This document shows positions 18,167 through 30,066 of a DNA stretch of 64,000 nucleotides, in pieces. Each line of letters begins with the position of its first letter. Position 1 is the stretch's first letter. The notes under the pieces were generated by a model. That model was not told the origin of the DNA. It did not search any database and worked only from the letters and a program-made list of their open reading frames with translations. The stretch lies in NCBI GenBank assembly GCA_017303335.1, contig JAFLBK010000003.1, positions 523,149 through 587,148 of the forward strand. The letters are read 5' to 3'. The DNA comes from Chitinophagales bacterium (GTDB taxonomy: Bacteria > Bacteroidota > Bacteroidia > Chitinophagales > Chitinophagaceae). Both the position numbers and the translations under genes were made by a program.

Positions 18167-20403
18167 TTATTGAACCAATTCAAACCGGTCCCTTAACCGG
18201 ATGTCTCTTGCCGATGCGCCGATCATCAGTTCAAAATCGCCCGGCTCCGCCACCCACTGCAATGGCTGGTTATAGAAAGAAAGTTTTTCCTTATCGATGA
18301 CAAAGCGAAGCGTTTTGCTTTCACCGGCCTTGAGCTTTACTTTAGCGAAGTCTTTTAGTTCCTGCACGGGGCGAACCACCGAACCCACTTTATCACGCAG
18401 GTACAGCTGCACCACGTCTTCCCCATCATATGCACCGGTATTGCGGATGGTAACCGATACCTCGATCTTCTCATGTATCCGCATTTTCCTTTTGCTCAGT
18501 TCCAGGTTGCTGTACTGGAATGTGGTATAACTCAACCCATACCCGAACTCATATTGGGGATAGATGGAAAGATCGTTGTAGGCCGACCGGTAATTTTTAT
18601 CATCGTCGTTGCCTGCCGGGCGGCCGGTATTAAAATGACTGTAATAAATGGGTACCTGCCCCACGCTCCGCGGAAAACTGATCGGCAGTTTGGCCGATGG
18701 GTTGTAATCGCCGAACAATACATCGGCGATGGCATTGCCCGCTTCGCTGCCCAGCCACCAGGTATATAAAATGGCCGGTGCATGTTCGGCTGTATAATCA
18801 AATACCAAGGGCCGGCCTGCGTTGATGAGCACCACCACGGGCTTGCCGGTAGCGAGTAATTCTTTCAGCAGGTCTTCCTGCACGCCCGGTATATTGATAT
18901 TGCTCCGGCTCTTGGCTTCCCCGCTCATATCCCTGCGTTCCCCGATGCTGAGTATGACCACATCCGATTTTTTTGCAACTTCGATGGCCTCAGCGAATCC
19001 GCTTCGGTCATCGCCTTCAATATCGCAGCCCTTCGCGTACAGGAGTGTTGCCGTATTGCCAACCTTGTTCTGCAAACCCTCCCACTGCGATACGATGAAA
19101 TTGGAATCCACACCCGGCACTTCCACATCCCAGAACCCTTTATTCTGCTTCTTGGGTTTCACCAGCGGACCGATGAAGGCGATCGTCTTTGTATTTTTTG
19201 AAAGCGGCAACAGGTTCTTTTCATTCTTCAGCAATACAATGCTTTTGGCAGCTACCTGGCGGGCCGCCGCTGTATGAGCGGGATTATTCAAGGCCGCCTG
19301 CTCCCGTTGCGCATCGCAGAACCGGAACGGGTCATCAAACAGGCCCAGTTCAAATTTCTTGCGCAGGATACGCCGCACCGCGTCGTCGATCAGCCTTACC
19401 GGAACTTTTTTATCCTTTACCCCTTGCGCCAGGTTGTTCCGGTAACAACGGCTTTCCATATCCATATCGCTGCCGGCGGTTACGGCCGACAAAGCCGCTT
19501 CGTATTCATTCTTTACATTGCCGTGCTGGATCATTTCGCCGATGCTTCCCCAATCGCTCACCACGAATCCGTTGAATTTCCATTTTCCTTTCAGGATATC
19601 CCGTTGCAGGTACCTGTTGCCTGTTGCCGGCACACCGTTCAGGTCGTTGAATGCATTCATAAAGGTGGCTGCGCCGGCGTCCACTGCGGCTTTGAAAGGC
19701 GGCAGGTATACTTCCCAGAGCATGCGTTCGCTCATGTCGACCGAATTGTAATCACGCCCGCCGATGGCGGCCCCATAAGCGGCAAAATGTTTGGCGCAGG
19801 CCATCACCGCGTTGGTATTGCCCAATCCGTTTCCCTGGAATCCCTTCACCCGTGCGAAAGCGATCTTCGACCCAAGGTACGGGTCTTCGCCGGCTCCTTC
19901 CATAACGCGGCCCCAGCGGGGGTCGCGGGCAATGTCTACCATCGGGGCAAAGGTCCAGTGCACACCGGCAGAACTCGCTTCGGTGGCCGCGATGCGTGCG
20001 GAAAGTTCAATGGCTTCCAGGTCCCAGCTGGCGGCTTCGGCAAGCGGTATCGGGAAGGTCGTTTTATACCCATGTATCACATCCTGGCCAAAGAGCAGGG
20101 GTATCTTCAACCGCGATTGCATGGCCACTTCCTGCCAAACCCTCGTGCGCCGGGTACCAACACAGTTGAGCAAGGAACCCAGTTGCCCGTTACGCAATTG
20201 TTGCCGCTTCGTGCTGTCGAGTGTTACGGGGCCGGTAGCGTTCCAGTCGTCGTTGTACTGGTTCATCTGCCCGATCTTTTCGTCGAGCGTCATTAATTTC
20301 AGTACCGAATCCACCCGCTGATCGATCGTTCGCTGGGCGGTTGCATAAAAGCCAATGCTGCAAAAGGTCAGAGACAGAAAAAATAATTTCATCTGAACGC
20401 GTT

Positions 20404-20407
<4 letters not shown>
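18167..20407 (-). CDS. Glycoside hydrolase family 3 beta-glucosidase (BglX-like), copy 1
   Basis: 746 aa with a signal peptide ending near residue 24. The catalytic Asp is D285 in VVSDWG, and the acid/base region is DMSGEAKSRS in the second domain. A fibronectin-III-like C-terminal domain begins near residue 650. Length and domain order match periplasmic BglX. It releases glucose from beta-gluco-oligosaccharides. It is the last gene of the 29-kb locus, and its start overlaps the GH16 stop by 4 bp. A related GH3 lies at 21201-23480, so the two are paralogues flanking GH16. Confidence 0.93.
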
Positions 20408-21200
<793 letters not shown>

Positions 21201-21213
<13 letters not shown>

Positions 21214-23480
21214 TTGACGTTGGCAGATTTTACATCCCTCGAGCTGGCGCCGATCATGATGCTGAATTCGCCCGGTTCCCAATCGTATTTCAGATCTCCG
21301 TTGTAGAACTTCAGGTCGTTCGGCGTGATGCTGAATGTAACCGTTCTGCTCTCCCCTGCTTTCAAGGATATCTTCTGGAATCCTTTCAGTTCTTTCACCG
21401 GGCGGGTGATGCTGCCCACGAGGTCGCGTATATACAACTGAACCGTTTCTTTTCCATCCCGTTTTCCGGTATTGGTTACCGTTACCGAAGCGGTAAGGGT
21501 TTGATTGCCTTTCAGGGATGCGCTGCTCAGTTTCACGTCGCTGTACGAAAATGTGGTATAGCTCAGTCCATACCCGAATGGATAGAGCGGGTCGTTGCTT
21601 ACATCGAGGTAATTGCTGCGGAATTTCTCGAACCATTTTCCTTCGCCGAGCGGGCGGCCCGTGTTCTTATGTGCGTAGTAGATGGGTACCTGCCCTACAT
21701 TTTGCGGGAAAGAAGTGGTGAGTTTGCCGGATGGATTCACATCGCCGAACAACACATCGGCGATGGCGTCGCCGGCCTCGCTGCCACCGAACCACACGTT
21801 CAGGATCGCGGGTACGTTCTTTTGTTCCCAGGCAAGGGCCAGCGGCCTGCCGGTGAATAATACCAGCACCACCGGCTTGCCTGTTTTCAGCAGCGCACCC
21901 AGCAGGTCTTTTTGTACCTGCGGAATTTCAATATTGGTGCGGCTCGAACTTTCGCCGCTCATTTCGGATGCTTCGCCCAGGGTGGCTACGATCACATCGG
22001 CCTGGTTGGCCACCTGCAGCGCTTCGGCCAGCAACTCCGCGTTGGAACGGGAATCGGGTTGCAGTTCACGGCCAAACATGGTTCCGCGTTTTTCCAGTTC
22101 CGGGTCGGCTTCGAAACTTGAACCTTTCGCGTAAAGGATATTCGCGTTGGCCCCCACCGCATTTTCCATTGCCGGCTTAACCGCAACGGCTTTACTGAGG
22201 TCGGTGGCCACGCTCCAGGTTCCCGGCATGTTCGCTTTGGAATCGGCCAGCGGGCCGATCAACGCGATCGTTCCGGTTTTCTTCAGGGGCAGGATGCTGT
22301 TATTGTTTTTCAGCAGCACAAAACTTTCGGCCGCGATGCGGCGGGCTGTACGGCGGTTGGCATCGGTGTACACATCCGTTTTGCTGCGTTGTACGTCGCA
22401 ATATTTATATGGATCGTCAAAGAGACCCAGTTTGTATTTCGCTTCGAGTATCAGCCGGCAGGCATCGTCGATCTCCTTCAGGGTTATCTTTCCTTCTTTG
22501 AGTGATTTGGTCAATGTGGTCAGAAATCCTTCACCCACCATATCCATATTGATACCGGCTTTCAGCGCCAGGGCCGAAACCTGCTGAAGGTCGCCCATGC
22601 CGTGATCGATCATTTCGTTGATGCCGGTATAATCCGTTACCACAAATCCTTTGAAGCCCCATTGCCTGCGCAGCACGTCGGTCATCAGGAACTTACTCCC
22701 GGTGGCGGGTATGCCATCCACTTCATTGAAGGAGGCCATGATGCTTCCGGCGCCGGCGTCTACGGCCGCTTTATACGGCGGCAGGTATTCGTTGAACATG
22801 CGCAGGCGGCTCATGTCGGTGGTATTGTAATCACGGCCCGCTTCGGCGGCTCCGTACATGGCATAGTGTTTCACGCAGGCCATTATCGTGTTGTTCTTTG
22901 TAAGGTCATTTCCCTGGTAGCCACGCACCATGGCCTGGGCGATCGCCGAACCAAGGTATGGGTCTTCGCCGCTTCCTTCGGCGATACGTCCCCAGCGGGC
23001 ATCACGTGCTATATCCACCATGGGGCTGAAGGTCCAGCAGATACCATCGGCGCTGGCTTCCGTTGCCGCGATGCGGGCGCTTTGTTCGATGGCGTTCATA
23101 TCCCAGCTGCAGGAAAGTCCGAGTGGAATGGGAAAGGTGGTCTGGTATCCATGAATCACATCCATGCCGAAGAGCAGGGGTATCTTCATCCTTGATTCTT
23201 CCACGGCCACACGCTGCACGTCGCGTATTTTCTCCACGCCCTTAATATTGAAGAGGCCGCCCACTTTGCCTTCGCGGATCTTTTTACCGATGTCGGAACT
23301 TTTTGCCTGCCCCGTTACGATATCGCCCGAACCCGGCAGGTTAAGCTGCCCGATCTTTTCTTCCAGGGTCATTTTCTTCATGAGGGCGTCGATAAAGGTT
23401 TTCATCTTCGCGTCTTGCGCCTCCGCCGAAAAAGCGAACAGGATCAGGAAGGCGGTCACGAGTCGTTGAACTGATTGCAT
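21201..23480 (-). CDS. Glycoside hydrolase family 3 beta-glucosidase (BglX-like), copy 2
   Basis: 759 aa from the ATG at 23480, which begins a clear signal peptide (FLILFAFSAEAQ); the longer open frame upstream overlaps the SGNH gene and is rejected. The catalytic Asp is D283 in VVTDYTG, with EMSGESSSRT as the acid/base region and a C-terminal FnIII-like domain. Closely similar in plan to the GH3 at 18167. The two copies may differ in linkage preference, for example beta-1,3 against beta-1,6 or beta-1,2. It sits 17 bp after the SGNH esterase gene. Confidence 0.93.
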
Positions 23481-23497
23481 GTTGTGAGGTTGTTTTA

Positions 23498-24154
23498 TTA
23501 TTTCAGTAATAAGGGTTCGAGTAGTTTCTGCCAGATGATATAGCCCTGCGCATTCATGTGCAGCTTGTCGGCGATGTACAGTTCTTCCCGTGGTTTGCCA
23601 TCGGCTCCCAGCATGCCCGGCCATACATCCACGAATACGGCACGGCGCTTTTTCTTCCGCAGGAATTTGCGGATACGCTCATTGCCGTCAGTCTGCTTCT
23701 CCCGCAGGTGCCAGCGGCTGGGACTTGGCTTCATCGATACATACACGATCGGCACCTTGCCGAGGTTCAACCGGATATCGTCATACAGTTTCTTAAAGCG
23801 CTCGAAAACGACAGCGCCCGTTACCGTACTGTCGTTGGCGATGTCGTTCTCGCCGCAGTAGATCACGATCTGTTTCGGCTTATAGGGAAAGATGATATCC
23901 GCTTCGTAACGCGTCACATCGGGCAGGGTTGATCCGCCGAATCCCCGGTTGATGATGGGGTGTTGCGGAAAATATTGCTGCACGTCTTTCCACAGCGTAA
24001 AAGAAGAACTGCCCACAAAGAGGATCTGGCCGCTTTCCGGAAACGAAAGGGAATCCTGCTTTTTGAAATCCGCTATCTCTTTGGCATAGGGTTGCGCCAG
24101 CGATGCGGGTATCACCAGGATCACCAGTGCCAGGAAAAATAAAATACGTTTCAT
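23498..24154 (-). CDS. Secreted SGNH/GDSL hydrolase
   Basis: 218 aa with a signal peptide (residues 1-20). All four SGNH blocks are visible: VGSSSFTLW (Ser), RGFGGST (Gly), YCGENDIAND (Asn) and DKLHMNAQGY (Asp/His). Such small secreted enzymes usually deacylate sugars or lipids. It lies 3 bp after the sialate-type O-acetylesterase, so both may strip acetyl groups from the target glycan before the glycosidases act. The exact substrate is unknown. Confidence 0.88.
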   Translation of the reverse strand: MKRILFFLALVILVIPASLAQPYAKEIADFKKQDSLSFPESGQILFVGSSSFTLWKDVQQYFPQHPIINRGFGGSTLPDVTRYEADIIFPYKPKQIVIYCGENDIANDSTVTGAVVFERFKKLYDDIRLNLGKVPIVYVSMKPSPSRWHLREKQTDGNERIRKFLRKKKRRAVFVDVWPGMLGADGKPREELYIADKLHMNAQGYIIWQKLLEPLLLK

Positions 24155-24157
24155 ACA

Positions 24158-26095
24158 TTAATCTTTATCCGTGCGGAAAGGCACGGCGGGCAATCCCGCA
24201 TTATTGAATAAGTTAGCTTCCAGCGGCGCATTGGCCCAGGCATAACGCACATATACAGGATCCTTCACAAGGCTGCTGGATACCTGTACCCGGTCGCCAC
24301 GTATCACCGCATCGGCCGGAACGAATTTCTTATCGGCACCCGCGATGGCAAATCCTTCCAGTTTATCTCCTTTGATCATCAGCCCGTTTCCGGTGCTGGT
24401 AAAACGCAGCAGGAGTTTTCCCTCTTTTTTTTCTGTTGAAGCGTATACGGGACCAGAATACACTTCGCTTTTGAATCCATAGGCCAGCCTGAATGCATTC
24501 AAAGCCAGGCGCTCGCCTACGGGTCGCTTTTGCCGCGGATGAATATCTTTCAGATCACCCACATCGGTGGTAACAGCCATGCCGGTATTGGGCAAGCGGA
24601 GCGTCATCGACTGCGCTTCCCGAAGACCCGCCCAGGCGCTGATTGCCGGCTCAACTCCGCCTGGATTGAACGATGCCAGTTGTGCAAAGAGAAAAGGAAA
24701 ATCGCCCTGTTTCCAGTTCTTCCTCCAGCTCTGTAGCATGGCCGGAAATAGTTTCCGGTATTCCACGTAGCGATCCACATTGCTTTCGCCCTGGTACCAG
24801 ATGGCGCCGCGGATGCTGTACTTCAGCAACGGGTGGATCATGGCATTGAACAGGACCGAAGGCTGGTTTTGCAAGGCGCTATATACCACGTTCCCCGAGA
24901 GCGGTTTCACGGTTGCCAGTAATTTGAACCTAGCCGGACCCGATAAGGATATTTTTTTTTCTCCCAACTGCAGGTATAATCCATTGGGTTCATTGAAGAG
25001 CCCGCCCGCTCCGCCGGTATCTAATATCCAAAGGGCGATGGTATTCGTTCCGGCTTTTAAAACCGATGCCGGTATCTCGTAGCGGCGGGGTTCATTCCAT
25101 ACCCGCCCTGTTCCGACGAATTTTCCATTGATCCAGGTGCTGTCTACATCATCAATGGCAGGCATGTACAGAATGGCCTTACCCTGGAGGTCGGCTTCGG
25201 TCAATGAAAACCGGAAGCGGAGGGCTCCAACGCCATCGATATCCGGGTAACCCTGGTCTTCCCAGAATTTCGGCACCTGGAAATCGGCCCAGCGGGCATC
25301 GTCGTATCCTTCACTGATGTATTCCCGCATCGCGATGGATGTAGCGGCTTCCTCCTGCTTATACATCTCGGCGTTCTTCCGAACCTGTTCCTGCAGGGAT
25401 TGAAAATCGAGCGGTAAAATATCTTTTCTGTACGTCGTGTAATAATTAGGGAAAGAACGGATGCTGGCAGTATCCGCCCAGGCCTGTGCGGGTGTGCCGC
25501 CCCAGCTGGTTACCAGGAGCCCGATGGGTACTTTCAGGCGTTCGTATAATTTCCGGGCGAAGTAATAGGCAACGGAAGAACAATCGCCCAGTGTATTGCT
25601 GTCGATCGAACGCCAGCCGTTCAGCAACACCGCGTCGGTTCTTTGTACTTTATCGAATTCTTTTTTTACGGTGAGGTATCGTATCGCGTTATTGCGGCAG
25701 TTTGCCGGTTCGGTTTTCATATCCTCCGGCAGCTGGCTCATGAGCCATTCCATATTGCTTTGCCCGCTGCACACCCATACTTCGCCGATCAGTATATCAT
25801 GGATCGTTTGTGTTTGTTCCTTTGAAGCGATGACCATATCGCCGGCAGCCCCCGCCTCCATGGAAGGAAGTTCACACTGCCATTCGCCCTTTGCGTTGGT
25901 GATCGTTTTGTAATCCCTGGCCGCAAAGCGGATATTCACCGGGTTGCCGGGTGTATTCCATCCCCAGATCGTGAGCGGTTTTCCCTGCTGCAGCACCATA
26001 TGGTCGGCAAGAAGCGACGGCAGCTTCAATTGGGCCGCTGCCGGCCATGGCAGGGCGAGCAATCCGACCAATGCTATGGGTATGCGGAATTTCAT
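24158..26095 (-). CDS. Sialate O-acetylesterase-family carbohydrate esterase
   Basis: 645 aa with a signal peptide (1-21). The family start LPSLLADHMVLQQGKP is present, with nucleophile motif CSGQSNMEW, the AIWYQGESN block and the late DIHPRQK Asp/His motif. A beta-galactosidase-like jelly-roll insert (residues about 280-370, WINGKFVGTGRVW) is typical of these proteins. In polysaccharide loci they remove O-acetyl groups; sialic acid is not implied here. It starts 1 bp after the GH43 stop. The length is normal and the catalytic residues are intact. Confidence 0.9.
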   Translation of the reverse strand: MKFRIPIALVGLLALPWPAAAQLKLPSLLADHMVLQQGKPLTIWGWNTPGNPVNIRFAARDYKTITNAKGEWQCELPSMEAGAAGDMVIASKEQTQTIHDILIGEVWVCSGQSNMEWLMSQLPEDMKTEPANCRNNAIRYLTVKKEFDKVQRTDAVLLNGWRSIDSNTLGDCSSVAYYFARKLYERLKVPIGLLVTSWGGTPAQAWADTASIRSFPNYYTTYRKDILPLDFQSLQEQVRKNAEMYKQEEAATSIAMREYISEGYDDARWADFQVPKFWEDQGYPDIDGVGALRFRFSLTEADLQGKAILYMPAIDDVDSTWINGKFVGTGRVWNEPRRYEIPASVLKAGTNTIALWILDTGGAGGLFNEPNGLYLQLGEKKISLSGPARFKLLATVKPLSGNVVYSALQNQPSVLFNAMIHPLLKYSIRGAIWYQGESNVDRYVEYRKLFPAMLQSWRKNWKQGDFPFLFAQLASFNPGGVEPAISAWAGLREAQSMTLRLPNTGMAVTTDVGDLKDIHPRQKRPVGERLALNAFRLAYGFKSEVYSGPVYASTEKKEGKLLLRFTSTGNGLMIKGDKLEGFAIAGADKKFVPADAVIRGDRVQVSSSLVKDPVYVRYAWANAPLEANLFNNAGLPAVPFRTDKD

Positions 26096-26096
26096 C

Positions 26097-27845
26097 TTAA
26101 TTCACTTCAATGATTTTCATCTTTTGGGATACGCCATTTTCATTGATGGCTTCAATGGTGAAATAGTAGGTCTTCTGGCTGTCCATCGCCTTGAACCAAT
26201 ACTCATTGAAATCGTGGATCATGATGCAGTTGTATAATTTATCGGGCGCTGTACCATAATACAGGTTGTAGGCAAAGGCGTTGTCGACCGGGTTCCATTT
26301 GATGTAAGCGCTTCGTTTGTCCTTTTCCGTGCGCAGTACATACATATTCTTCACCGTGTCGGGTTTTGCGCCGTTGCCGTTTCCGAAAACCCGCAACCCG
26401 CTGATGGCAAACTTGCCGGTTGGCATGTGTATGTTCTCGAGTTTGATGTAGCGTGCCTGTACGGGAGCGCTCAGTTCTACGTAATCGTGCGGCACATCGG
26501 TTTTGTTATTGCTTTTATCAACCAGCAGGTTCCATTTCTTACCATCCACTGAATAGTAGAGTTTATACTGGTGATATTGTCCTTCCCATTTACCGAGCCG
26601 GTTGTCTTCCACATCCTGGTCGGCGTAGTTGATCTGTACAGCGTTCACTGTAGAAAGATTACCCAGGTCGCTTTGTATCCATTCGCCCGCATTTGCCGTA
26701 GCGGCGCTCCAGTATGTTTTGATGCTTTCGTCGTTCGCATTGTTGGCGTAATAGCTGGCAAGCGTGGAGGAAACGGTAACCGGCTTCTTATAGTTGAGCA
26801 GATACCAGCCCGCGAAAGCCCCGTGCTCTTTACCGGGTATGCCGGGCAGGTAATGCGGATAATCGCCCAAAACGGTATTGCACCACATCACGTCGTCTTT
26901 ATCGAAGCCCGCCGGCCAGATGCCCATGCGGCGCTCCCAGGTATTTTTTACACAGATGATGCTGGTGGATGTATGCCAGTAATTGCCCTGGTTATCCTGG
27001 AAGGTGGCGCCATGCCCGGCGCCCCGTGAAAAACCGCCTGCTTTCATACTCATCGGGTCCGACTGCGTGAAGGTTTGGCGTCCATCAAACAAGGGCGCAT
27101 CGCTGATCACCACACCATCGGCATAGCCACTCATTTCGGTTCCGGGCGCCCCGTACTGGAAATAATACTTGCCATTGTGTTTGGTCATCCAGGCTCCTTC
27201 GATAAACGGATCGAGGAAGGTATTATCCATGTGTTCGCCGAAGCGCTGCCAGCCATAGCGCCAGTCCTGCAGTTTATACATCGGTGTACGGGTTCCGATC
27301 GGCCGGAATGTTTTGCGATCCAGTTCCACTCCGTATACCGGGTAGGTATTGCTGCTGCCGTTGTACATATAGAACCGGCCGTCGTCATCGGTGAAGAAAG
27401 CCGGATCCCAGCCGCCGATCTCGAAGGAATCCACGAGTGGTTTCCATTCATTCGCTTTCGGGTTGGTGCTCATCCACAAGGTGAACTTGCTGGTATAGGT
27501 AGAACCAAAAACAACCATGGTATCGCCGATGATACCAACGCCCGGGGCACAGAGTTCGTCTTTCACATTGTTCCAGGGGCGAAGAAATTTCCTGGAAACA
27601 AAATTCCAGTTGCTCATGTCCCTGCTCCACCAATAGCCCCATTGGTTGGTACTGAAGAGGTAAAAATCTCCTTTATAATTCACGATCACCGGGTCGGCGG
27701 TGGCCCGGTGGCGGCCCCACTCGCCGAAACTGGGAAAAGGCGTGTAACCGTAATCCACGTTCACGGGGTTGCAATAGGTTTTATTTTGCGCATGCCCGGC
27801 GGCGGCGATCAGCATGCAAAACAGGAAAAGAGATCTCAGTTTCAT
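26097..27845 (-). CDS. GH43-like glycosidase with discoidin-type carbohydrate-binding domain
   Basis: 582 aa with a signal peptide (1-19). The N-terminal propeller shows RATADPVIVNYKGDFYLF, WDPAFFTDDDGRFYMY and FIEGAWMTKHNGKYYF, which carry the Asp, Asp and Glu expected of GH43-type enzymes. Residues about 360-480 form an F5/8 type C (discoidin-like) domain, and a fibronectin-III-like domain ends the protein. It likely removes side sugars and binds the polymer. Its start overlaps the EEP gene by 4 bp. The propeller is divergent, so assignment to a related clan member is possible. Confidence 0.82.
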   Translation of the reverse strand: MKLRSLFLFCMLIAAAGHAQNKTYCNPVNVDYGYTPFPSFGEWGRHRATADPVIVNYKGDFYLFSTNQWGYWWSRDMSNWNFVSRKFLRPWNNVKDELCAPGVGIIGDTMVVFGSTYTSKFTLWMSTNPKANEWKPLVDSFEIGGWDPAFFTDDDGRFYMYNGSSNTYPVYGVELDRKTFRPIGTRTPMYKLQDWRYGWQRFGEHMDNTFLDPFIEGAWMTKHNGKYYFQYGAPGTEMSGYADGVVISDAPLFDGRQTFTQSDPMSMKAGGFSRGAGHGATFQDNQGNYWHTSTSIICVKNTWERRMGIWPAGFDKDDVMWCNTVLGDYPHYLPGIPGKEHGAFAGWYLLNYKKPVTVSSTLASYYANNANDESIKTYWSAATANAGEWIQSDLGNLSTVNAVQINYADQDVEDNRLGKWEGQYHQYKLYYSVDGKKWNLLVDKSNNKTDVPHDYVELSAPVQARYIKLENIHMPTGKFAISGLRVFGNGNGAKPDTVKNMYVLRTEKDKRSAYIKWNPVDNAFAYNLYYGTAPDKLYNCIMIHDFNEYWFKAMDSQKTYYFTIEAINENGVSQKMKIIEVN

Positions 27846-28684
27846 TTGGTAATGTTTATCGTTGCCAGTATCGGAAGATGATCGGATGGATATTTCAGGT
27901 CGTAGGAATCGGTGAGCGTGGCGAATTTGGATACGCGTACGCGTTTATCCTCCGCCACGAAAATATAATCGATGCAGCCATTCGGCTTTTCGTTGAACTT
28001 AAACGCATTCCAGGTATCGGCATCGCCGTACACCAGCCGGCTCACGCTGCGGCTGTTGCGCAACTGCGAAACCATGTACTGCGCAGGCGCTTCATCGGGT
28101 TTGGAATTGAAATCGCCCGATACGATCACGGGATAGCGCTGGGTATTGATCTCCCGGATCTTCTTCACGATCAGTTTGGCCGATTCGAGGCGGGCTTCCT
28201 TGCCCATGTGATCGAAATGCGTATTGAACACCCAGACATATTGTTTGGTCTTGTTATTCAGGAACAGCCCGTATGTACAAACGCGGTTCAGCGCTGCGTC
28301 CCATCCTTTCGAGGGAACATCCGGCGTGGGCGATAGCCAGAAGGTTGACTGCTGCACAACGGTATACCTGTCTTTTTTGTAAAAGATGCAGGAATACTCG
28401 CCGGCTTCTTTGCCATCATCGCGGCCAACACCAATGTAATCATAGCCGTTGAGGTTATCTTTCAGGTACACAAGCTGGTGATGCAGCACTTCCTGCATGC
28501 CGATGAAATCGGCTTCGTAATAATTTACCAGGTTTGCCACCCGGCCTTTGCGGTTCTCCCACCAGTTCTCTCCATCGCTCTTTACATCGAGGCGTATGTT
28601 GTAGCTCATCACTGTTACTTCTGTTTGCGCCGCGGCAAACAGGCTGATGAGCATGGCCGTCGCCAGCAATTTCAGTTTCTTCAT
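27842..28684 (-). CDS. Secreted endonuclease/exonuclease/phosphatase-fold hydrolase
   Basis: 280 aa with a signal peptide (1-19). The EEP active site is complete: SYNIRLD, GMQEVLHHQ, NTHFDHMG, SGDFNSKPDE and SDHLPI. The fold covers phosphodiesterases, nucleases and sphingomyelinases, so the substrate is open. EEP proteins recur in Bacteroidota polysaccharide loci. Here the gene is tightly packed between GH144 and GH43 (overlap 4 bp, gap 2 bp), so it is co-expressed with the glycosidases. It may release phosphate esters from the target material. Confidence 0.88.
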   Translation of the reverse strand: MKKLKLLATAMLISLFAAAQTEVTVMSYNIRLDVKSDGENWWENRKGRVANLVNYYEADFIGMQEVLHHQLVYLKDNLNGYDYIGVGRDDGKEAGEYSCIFYKKDRYTVVQQSTFWLSPTPDVPSKGWDAALNRVCTYGLFLNNKTKQYVWVFNTHFDHMGKEARLESAKLIVKKIREINTQRYPVIVSGDFNSKPDEAPAQYMVSQLRNSRSVSRLVYGDADTWNAFKFNEKPNGCIDYIFVAEDKRVRVSKFATLTDSYDLKYPSDHLPILATINITK

Positions 28685-28686
28685 GT

Positions 28687-30054
28687 TTATTTCAAATACG
28701 GGCTTTCAAAACCCAGTTTACGTAATCCGTTTTGTATCTCGGGGCAGCTCATGAACAGTTTCCAGAGCAGGCCGCTGCGGTAGTTCTCCATCATCACCAC
28801 GATGGGCCCCTGGTCGATGGCCAGGTAATGCGGCTTATACCAGTTGTACTGTTCACTGAAGGCATCATAGAAACCATACGGTCCCCAGATCTTATCCTTC
28901 ATACCGGTATACCAGTGTTTCATCGCCGCCATGGATTGCCGGGGCGTATAGGGAAAAGACGAAAGTGCGGCGGTGGGCGAGATCACCCCCAGGTCGCGTT
29001 GCATGGTGGGCGCATGGCCGCTGTAAAACTTTACGGAATAACTGGAAGTGAGCCCCCAGTTATCGGGACCATACCCTTTGAATTTTTTCGGATTATCGAC
29101 GCACCACTGGTAATTGATCAGCGACTGGTTCACGTTTTCCTTCCAGTAATCGGCGTATTTATCTTTCAATCCCCGGGGATCGAGACCGAGATAGGAATAG
29201 TGCGCCCAGAACAGGGGCCCGCCGTTCCAGGCATCGCCCTGGTGTTTCAGCTGCAGTTTATAGGGGAACCCGGCAGCGATGCCATCGGGTTTATTCACTT
29301 CATTTATTTTTCCATTACCGGCCCAGCCTTCGTGGTACACTTCGGCGGGAACTCCGTGTGTGGGCGATGAGGCGGCCAGCACATACATGATCAGGCATTC
29401 GTTGTAACCCCGTACCGGGAAATTCATTTGCCAGTCGTAGGTCGGGCTCCAGTGCCAGTACAGCACGTTCTTTCCATTGCGGTACCAGTCGAATTCCACC
29501 TCTTTCCAAAGTTTGTCGGCCCGGGCAGCCAATGCTTTTTCTTCGCTGTTCCCGTTTTGAAAGTACTGGCGTACACAGAGCAATCCCTGTATCATGAACG
29601 ATGTTTCCACAAGATCGCCGCCATTGTCTTTTTTGCTGAATGGTTTCACCTTGCCCGTTTCGCCATACCACCAATGCGGCCAGGCGCCATGGAAGCGGTC
29701 GGCCGTTTCCAGGAAATGAACAATTTTTTCCAGGTGCTTTCTTCCTTCTTCCCGTGTAACAAAACCCCGTTCGATACCCACAAGGATCGCCATCACACCG
29801 AAACCGGCGCCACCGCTGGTAACAACGCTCTGATCATTTTGAGGATAATCGTTATCGGCATGAAAACGTTCCCGGGCCAATCCGCTCACGGGCTCGGCCC
29901 CGTCCCAGAAGTACTGAAAGGTTTGCTGCTGGACCAGCCTGAACAAAGCCGTATCGGAAGCGGCGATTGGGGAAGCAGGTTGCGCTGCTGCCCGTTTGCC
30001 CGGATGGCAGGCGGTCAACAATACAAGCAGCGCGGGAATAACTTGTTTTATCAT
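28687..30054 (-). CDS. GH144-like glucoamylase-family protein, copy 1
   Basis: 455 aa, lipoprotein signal with LLTAC (Cys16). It has the (alpha/alpha)6 'glucoamylase-like' domain (PF10091): LVQQQTFQYFWDGAEPVSGLARER, split here as QQTFQYFWD and SGLARER, then GGAGFGVMAI, DLVETSFMIQGLL and a late AIDQGPIVVMMENYRSGLLW. The family founder of GH144 is an endo-beta-1,2-glucanase from Chitinophaga, so beta-1,2-glucan is a reasonable but unproven substrate. It has no N-terminal Ig domain, unlike the paralogue immediately upstream. Confidence 0.85.
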   Translation of the reverse strand: MIKQVIPALLVLLTACHPGKRAAAQPASPIAASDTALFRLVQQQTFQYFWDGAEPVSGLARERFHADNDYPQNDQSVVTSGGAGFGVMAILVGIERGFVTREEGRKHLEKIVHFLETADRFHGAWPHWWYGETGKVKPFSKKDNGGDLVETSFMIQGLLCVRQYFQNGNSEEKALAARADKLWKEVEFDWYRNGKNVLYWHWSPTYDWQMNFPVRGYNECLIMYVLAASSPTHGVPAEVYHEGWAGNGKINEVNKPDGIAAGFPYKLQLKHQGDAWNGGPLFWAHYSYLGLDPRGLKDKYADYWKENVNQSLINYQWCVDNPKKFKGYGPDNWGLTSSYSVKFYSGHAPTMQRDLGVISPTAALSSFPYTPRQSMAAMKHWYTGMKDKIWGPYGFYDAFSEQYNWYKPHYLAIDQGPIVVMMENYRSGLLWKLFMSCPEIQNGLRKLGFESPYLK

Positions 30055-30066
30055 CGTTTCTGTTGA